DNA of 64,000 nt, from contig NZ_QQXL01000008.1 in the NCBI RefSeq assembly GCF_003640665.1, positions 1 through 64,000 of the forward strand, in the 5' to 3' direction. A program made the position numbers and the translations under genes. Each line of letters starts with the position of its first letter. Within the stretch, counting starts at the first letter, position 1. This stretch comes from Galactobacter caseinivorans (lineage in GTDB: Bacteria > Actinomycetota > Actinomycetes > Actinomycetales > Micrococcaceae). The notes beneath the pieces are model-generated. The model saw only the letters and a program-made list of their open reading frames with translations. It was not told the DNA's origin and ran no database searches. Shown in pieces: positions 59,893 through 64,000 of the stretch.

Positions 59893-59940
59893 GCCCCGAT
59901 CCTACGGAGGCGCCGCCGCGAAAACGCTCGGGACAAGACG

Positions 59941-59974
59941 AAACCCTCGCCGCGTAGAAGCTAGGCGAGGGTTT
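59941..59974 (-). terminator. Terminator of the tRNA cluster
   Basis: AAACCCTCGCC and GGCGAGGGTTT form an 11-bp perfect stem with a 12-base loop, four bases beyond the 3' end of tRNA-Phe on the minus strand, ending with TTT inside the stem. Confidence 0.85.
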
Positions 59975-59977
59975 CAG

Positions 59978-60050
59978 TGGCTCCGACCGGCGTCGATCCG
60001 GTGACCTTTCGATTTTCAGTCGAACGCTCTACCAACTGAGCTACAGAGCC
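59978..60050 (-). tRNA. tRNA-Phe (GAA)
   Basis: The minus strand folds as a cloverleaf of 73 bases: acceptor GGCTCTG/CGGAGCC, D arm with AGTTGGTAGAGC, anticodon loop CTGAAAA with GAA, and T arm GGTTCGA-type (written here as CCGGATCGACGCCGG). CCA is not encoded. Last of three tRNAs. Confidence 0.95.
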
Positions 60051-60105
60051 GAATGGCCATCTTTCGATGGCCATTCAGATTCTTCGTCGAAACGGAGAAC
60101 CGTTG

Positions 60106-60179
60106 CGACCCTGACGGGACTTGAACCCGCGACCTCCGCCGTGACAGGGCGGCGCGCTAACCAACTGCGCTACAGGGCC
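60106..60179 (-). tRNA. tRNA-Asp (GTC)
   Basis: A 74-base cloverleaf on the minus strand: acceptor GGCCCTG/CAGGGTC, D loop with AGTTGGTTAGCGC, anticodon loop CTGTCAC with GTC, T arm CGGGTTCAAGTCCCG. CCA is not encoded. Middle gene of the cluster. Confidence 0.96.
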
Positions 60180-60262
60180 TTGATTCCGGCCTTTTGGCGC
60201 CGTTCACAAGTGGAAACTTTATCAGAGCCTCCTTGACAGTTCCAAATCGCTGGAACCGTCCG

Positions 60263-60335
<73 letters not shown>

Positions 60336-60423
60336 GCAGGCGCAAGTGGCTCACGCGTGCGTATCCATCGTAAGGGACAAATCCTGCGCACGCGAACCAG
60401 GCGGGGCTCACTAGGCTGGGGCC

Positions 60424-60792
60424 ATGCCATTCAGGGTCAGCACCGACGCGTTCCATCTCGCCGCCACCGAGGCCTTCCGTCTCCTGCCGCCCGCACTGTT
60501 GGAACCCCTCGACAACGTGCAGATCTTCATCGAGGAGGCCTACGAGCCGCTCCCCCACGAGCACCCCGACACCCAACTCTTTGGCTACTACGACGGCGTG
60601 GCACTGACGGAACGGGGGATCGACGAGATGGGGCGGCTCCCGGATCGCATCGTCCTCTTCAAGGCGACCTTTGAGCAGGCGTGCCAGAACTGGACGGACA
60701 TGGTGCGGGAGCTGCGCATCACGCTGGTCCACGAGATTGCCCACCACATTGGCCTGGACGAGCGCCGCATCCACGAGCTGGGCTGGGGTTAG
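60424..60792 (+). CDS. Zincin-like metallopeptidase family protein
   Basis: A 122-residue protein with HEIAHHIGLDE at 103-113, the HExxH-type zinc motif of the zincin_1 family. IFIEEAYEPLP and LFGYYDG are also conserved in that family. The proteins are small and cytosolic, with no shown activity. Divergent from the tRNA-Glu gene. Confidence 0.88.
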   Translation: MPFRVSTDAFHLAATEAFRLLPPALLEPLDNVQIFIEEAYEPLPHEHPDTQLFGYYDGVALTERGIDEMGRLPDRIVLFKATFEQACQNWTDMVRELRITLVHEIAHHIGLDERRIHELGWG

Positions 60793-60815
60793 GCGCTAGA
60801 CGCTAGGCCAGCAGG

Positions 60816-61601
60816 CTAGGCGCCGGGCACGGAGTCCGCATTGGCCACCGCGAAGTCGTAGTAGTCACGGTGCAGCAACCCCGCCGCGGCCGCATCGTCG
60901 ATGAACACCTCGGTGTGTGGGTGCAGCTGCAACGCGGAGGCCGGGCAGGCGGAGGAGACGGGCCCCTCCACCATCTTGGCCACCGCGTCCGCCTTGCCAG
61001 CGCCGGAGGCGATCATCAGGACGTGCCCCGCATCCAAGATGGTGGCGATGCCCTGGGTGATGCAGTGGATCGGCACGGCGTCCATGTCCCCGCCAAAGAA
61101 GCGCGCGTTGTCCTCGCGGGTCCTGGGATGCAGCGTCTTGATCCTGGTGCGTGAGCCAAGCGAGGATCCGGGCTCGTTGAAGCCGATGTGCCCATTGCCG
61201 CCAATACCGACCAACTGCAGGCCCACACCGCCCGCCTCGCGGATGTCCCGCTCATAGTCCAGGGCCGCCTGCCGCGGATCCCCGGTGGTGCCGGCGGGGA
61301 CGTGCACCTGATCGGCGCGCAGCCCCCACGGCTCGGTGACCGTCTGCCGAATCACCTGGTGGTAGCTCTGCGGGTGATCCTCCGGCAGCCCCACGTACTC
61401 ATCCAGCGCAAAACAAGTGATCCCGCTGACGTCCAGGCCGTGGCGCTCAATCCGCTCCCGCACGTGGGCGTAAACGCCCAGCGGGCTGGATCCGGTGGCC
61501 ACGCCAAGCACCAGGAGGGGGTTCGCGGCGATGGCCTCCGCTACGCGGGCACCGGCCCGCTCTGCGGCAGTGTGTGGCATGGGCGAAATCACAACATCCA
61601 T
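60816..61601 (-). CDS. nagB: Glucosamine-6-phosphate deaminase
   Basis: A 261-residue isomerase/deaminase turning glucosamine 6-phosphate into fructose 6-phosphate and ammonia. ATGSSPLGVY (phosphate loop, from 35), ALDEYVGL with Asp67-Glu68, and GIGGNGHIGFNEP at 132-144 with the catalytic His are present. The start ATG 61601 gives the usual size; the longer frame to 62498 is an antisense shadow of nagA. Divergent from nagA with a 96-bp gap that should hold both promoters. Confidence 0.95.
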   Translation of the reverse strand: MDVVISPMPHTAAERAGARVAEAIAANPLLVLGVATGSSPLGVYAHVRERIERHGLDVSGITCFALDEYVGLPEDHPQSYHQVIRQTVTEPWGLRADQVHVPAGTTGDPRQAALDYERDIREAGGVGLQLVGIGGNGHIGFNEPGSSLGSRTRIKTLHPRTREDNARFFGGDMDAVPIHCITQGIATILDAGHVLMIASGAGKADAVAKMVEGPVSSACPASALQLHPHTEVFIDDAAAAGLLHRDYYDFAVANADSVPGA

Positions 61602-61697
61602 GCCGCCAAGCCTATGCTGGTTCCAGCGTTCGCGGGCGTGAGACGACGAGCCGCGCGCGCGTATGACGAGGCCGTTCCCGCACCCCTGGAGACCACC

Positions 61698-62849
61698 GTG
61701 GCGCACATCATTCATTCCGCTCGACGCATTGATCTCTCCGAGGCCACCTCCTCCGGTTCCCCGGTGCCCGCGGGACGGGATTGGATCGCCACTGATCGCG
61801 GCCGGATGATCGCCGAGGGGGTCGGTGAGACCTGGACAACCCTGTTGCCCGACGGCGAAGAGTCGGGTTCCGGGGTCCGCGTCACGGACGCGCGGGGCCG
61901 GGCCCTCACGGCGGGCTGGGTTGATCAGCACTGCCATGGGGCGGACGGCGTGGCCTTTGACGATGACCGCCACCTTGGCCCGGCCGTGGCGTTGCATCGT
62001 GCCCACGGCACGCGCCAGCTGGTGGCCTCTCTTGTCACCAACCCCCTGGATGTGGAGGCCCGCGCCGCGCGGCGCCTGGCCGCCGCGGTGGAGGCGGACC
62101 CCACGCTGGCCGGCATCCACCTGGAGGGGCCCTTCCTTGACCACACCCACAGGGGTGCCCACGCGCCCCACTTCCTGCGCCCCGCCGAGCTGGCGGATGT
62201 GCAGCGCCTCTACGACGCGTGCGGCGGGCACCTGAAGCAGATCACCCTGGCCCCCGAGCGGGACCACGCGCTGGAGGCCACGCGCTGGCTGGCGGATCGG
62301 GGGGTGGCGGTGGCCGTGGGCCACACGAGTTGCACCCGAGATGAGGCCATGGCCGCCTTTGATGCCGGCGCCTCCGTCCTGACACATGCCTTCAACGGCA
62401 TGCCAGGCATGCATCACCGCGAGCCCGGCCCGCTGGGGGCAGCGCTGGATTGCGCCCACGTCACGTTGGAGCTGATCGCCGACCTGGTGCACGTGCACCC
62501 CACGCTGATGCGGCTGCTGTTCTCCGCGGCCTCCGGGCGCGTTGCCCTGGTGTCAGATGCCATGAGTGCCACCGGCTGCAGCGACGGCGCCTACGCGCTT
62601 GGCTCGCTGGAGGTGACGGTGACGGGTGGTGTGGCCCGGCTGAAGGAGGGTGGTTCCATCGCCGGCTCCACCCTGACCATGGACCGGGCCGTGCGGCACG
62701 TCATCTCCAGCGGCATCAGCGTGAGCGACGCCCTGGCCGCCGCCACCCTCACGCCGGCCTGGGCCATGGGGCTCAAGGCCTTCCCCTCCCCGGGTGAGGC
62801 GTTGGAGCCCTTCCTGACCGACGCGGACGGGAACACCGTCGCCGCGTGA
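61698..62849 (+). CDS. nagA: N-acetylglucosamine-6-phosphate deacetylase
   Basis: A 383-residue amidohydrolase-fold enzyme that removes acetate from GlcNAc 6-phosphate. Metal and substrate motifs: DQHCHGADG, HLEGPFLD, VGHTSC, LTHAFNGM, and the catalytic Asp in LVSDAMSATG. The GTG 61698 follows GGAG. Works directly before nagB. Ends three bases from the convergent DeoR gene. Confidence 0.95.
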   Translation: MAHIIHSARRIDLSEATSSGSPVPAGRDWIATDRGRMIAEGVGETWTTLLPDGEESGSGVRVTDARGRALTAGWVDQHCHGADGVAFDDDRHLGPAVALHRAHGTRQLVASLVTNPLDVEARAARRLAAAVEADPTLAGIHLEGPFLDHTHRGAHAPHFLRPAELADVQRLYDACGGHLKQITLAPERDHALEATRWLADRGVAVAVGHTSCTRDEAMAAFDAGASVLTHAFNGMPGMHHREPGPLGAALDCAHVTLELIADLVHVHPTLMRLLFSAASGRVALVSDAMSATGCSDGAYALGSLEVTVTGGVARLKEGGSIAGSTLTMDRAVRHVISSGISVSDALAAATLTPAWAMGLKAFPSPGEALEPFLTDADGNTVAA

Positions 62850-62852
62850 GCC

Positions 62853-63647
62853 CTACGTGGAGGCAGGGGCCGCCACCACGACGTCGTGCCCTGCCTTGTT
62901 AAACGCCGCCACGTCCGCGGCGCTCACCAACTCATCCGTGATCAGACCCAGCCCGTCCACGTGGGGCAGGGTCGCAAAGGCGCGGGTGCCCATCTTGACC
63001 GAGTCGGCAATCACCCACGCGCGCTGCGCGCGTGCCGCAATCATGGCGTTGACCACCGCCTCAGAGTCCTCGTTCACGCTGAACCCGTGCACCGGGTCCA
63101 TGCCGTCCACCCCAATGAAGCTGACGTCGCAGGTGAGGCGGCCCAGCGTCTCCTCAGCGAAGGGGCCCACCAGTTCGTAGGAATGCGGATGCATCACGCC
63201 GCCTGAGACCACAACCTTGATGTGCGTGCGCACCGCGAGCGTGGAGGCGATGTTGACGGAGTTGGTGACGACCGTGAGGGTGGGCCGCCCGGACTGATCC
63301 CGCAGGTCCGGGCGCATCCCCAGCATCTGCGCCACCATGGCCGTGGTGGTGCCGCCGGAGAGGCCAACCACCATGCCCCGGGTGACCAACTGCGAGGCGT
63401 GAGCGGCAATGGCCCGCTTCCCAGCGTCGTCGCCCAGGCGGTACCGCTCCGTCAGGTCGTAGGCCACCGAGCCGCGCGCGGCGCCGCCGTGAGTGCGCAC
63501 CAGGAGCTGACGGGAGGCCAGCGCGTCCAGATCGCGGCGCACCGTGGCGGGCGAGACCCCCAGGTGACCCACCAGCCGGTCCACGTCCACGGAATCCTCG
63601 CGCGCCAAAACGGCCAGGATCTCGCTACTGCGCTCGGCTCGGTTCAT
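62853..63647 (-). CDS. DeoR family transcriptional regulator
   Basis: A 264-residue sugar-responsive repressor. The N-terminal helix-turn-helix (LAREDSVDVDRLVGHLGVSPATVRRDLDALASRQLLVRTHGGA) is followed by the DeoR sensor domain with GLSGGTTT for the sugar-phosphate and VSFIGVDGMDP. It converges on nagA and lies upstream of an ABC permease gene, so it may control amino-sugar uptake and use. Confidence 0.92.
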   Translation of the reverse strand: MNRAERSSEILAVLAREDSVDVDRLVGHLGVSPATVRRDLDALASRQLLVRTHGGAARGSVAYDLTERYRLGDDAGKRAIAAHASQLVTRGMVVGLSGGTTTAMVAQMLGMRPDLRDQSGRPTLTVVTNSVNIASTLAVRTHIKVVVSGGVMHPHSYELVGPFAEETLGRLTCDVSFIGVDGMDPVHGFSVNEDSEAVVNAMIAARAQRAWVIADSVKMGTRAFATLPHVDGLGLITDELVSAADVAAFNKAGHDVVVAAPAST

Positions 63648-63657
63648 GCGCTGAACT

Positions 63658-64000
63658 CTATTTCACCGCGCCGGCAGCCAGGCCGCCCACCAGGCGCTTC
63701 TCGATGAAGAAGAACAAAATGACCACCGGGATGATAGAGACAATGGAGATGGCAAAAACGAACTGCCAACTGGTGTTGTACTGCCCCACAAATTTGGTGA
63801 GCGCCACGGAGAGCGGCTGATTCTCCGCCGTCGTCAGGATCACCAGGGACGCGGCAAACTCATTCCAGGCGGAAACAAAAGTAAAGATGACCGCCGTGAC
63901 GATGCCCGGCCAGACCAGCGGCAGGTTCACCGTAAAGAGCGTGCGGAACTTGCCAGCGCCGTCCAACTGCGCCGCCTCATCCACCTCCTTGGGCACCGCC
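63658..64000 (-). CDS. ABC sugar transporter permease (MalG type), 5' end outside window
   Basis: The C-terminal ~114 residues of a carbohydrate ABC permease. The EAA loop begins PKEVDEAAQLDGAGKFRTLFTVNLPLVWPG, contacting the ATPase, followed by two to three helices (IVTAVIFTFVSAWNEF; FAISIVSIIPVVILFFFIEKRLVGG). The final GGLAAGAVK is typical of the MalG/CUT1 group. It runs off the right edge. Given the nag genes next door, an amino-sugar or chitobiose importer is likely. Confidence 0.9.
   Translation of the reverse strand, partial: AVPKEVDEAAQLDGAGKFRTLFTVNLPLVWPGIVTAVIFTFVSAWNEFAASLVILTTAENQPLSVALTKFVGQYNTSWQFVFAISIVSIIPVVILFFFIEKRLVGGLAAGAVK

Noticed and set aside
61849-61862. GCCCGACGGCG in nagA as a repeat copy
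   Set aside because: Only eleven bases fit, no paired arm lies nearby and the codons (LLPDGE) suit the protein; likely chance.

Overview
The window is 64 kb of high-GC bacterial chromosome. Dense genes with many GTG starts, a DUF3151 protein, an Asp23/DUF6286-type cluster, a DUF222-HNH gene, class II fructose-bisphosphate aldolase and a tRNA-Glu/Asp/Phe cluster all point to an actinomycete, most likely Micrococcales and perhaps Micrococcaceae. The genus cannot be fixed from sequence reading alone. There is no sign of a prophage, plasmid replicon, CRISPR array, rRNA operon or intact insertion sequence.

Layout. 0-1.9 kb: an intact but left-truncated membrane protein followed by a decayed tandem copy. 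1.8-5.4 kb: M20 amidohydrolase, DUF308 membrane protein, SDR, histidine phosphatase. 5.6-15.7 kb: a catabolic neighbourhood (aldehyde dehydrogenase, glutaryl-CoA dehydrogenase, PucR regulator, class III CoA-transferase, amino-acid permease) interrupted by polyphosphate kinase 2 and a CorA transporter. 15.9-19.1 kb: ArsR-type regulator with a clear operator in front of a divergent MFS exporter, a 337-bp MITE-like inverted-repeat element, and a nitrilase-family amidase. 19.1-22.0 kb: a translationally coupled pair of TPR-AAA+ ATPase and TPR-membrane protein with no assigned function. 22.2-29.7 kb: purA, DUF1345 protein, Gfo/Idh/MocA oxidoreductase, TetR regulator, a low-GC patch with a decayed Ser/Thr kinase, thymidine kinase, DUF3151, fba. 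30-35.2 kb: a large Gln/Gly-repeat membrane protein, a TrmH-family methyltransferase, a second CorA coupled to a protein-tyrosine phosphatase.

35.2-40.3 kb: a sodium/solute symporter divergent from an XRE-cupin regulator, then an agmatinase-family ureohydrolase and a ThDP-dependent decarboxylase-like enzyme. I read this as a candidate arginine-transaminase (2-ketoarginine / 4-guanidinobutyrate) segment. 40.3-42.2 kb: a flavin reductase/luciferase-like duo. 42.4-49.2 kb: three single-pass surface proteins, two of them paralogues that flank a DUF222-HNH gene, plus pyrE. 49.4-54.6 kb: nadE, a HAD phosphatase, an acyl-CoA synthetase, exodeoxyribonuclease III and a conserved unknown. 54.6-57.7 kb: DUF4190-like protein and a three-gene Asp23 envelope cluster. 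57.8-59.9 kb: an SDR fragment, MarR-hydrolase operon and arr (rifamycin ADP-ribosyltransferase). 59.9-60.3 kb: three tRNAs. 60.4-64 kb: a zincin-like protein and an amino-sugar locus (nagB/nagA divergent, DeoR regulator, ABC permease running off the end).

Recurring themes are a dispersed short inverted repeat built on CTGCCCGACGCCGCG (at least seven places, three inside coding sequence in one reading frame), and minisatellites of 11-30 bp beside or in several genes. Starts were moved from the longest ORF where a Shine-Dalgarno sequence decides the matter.
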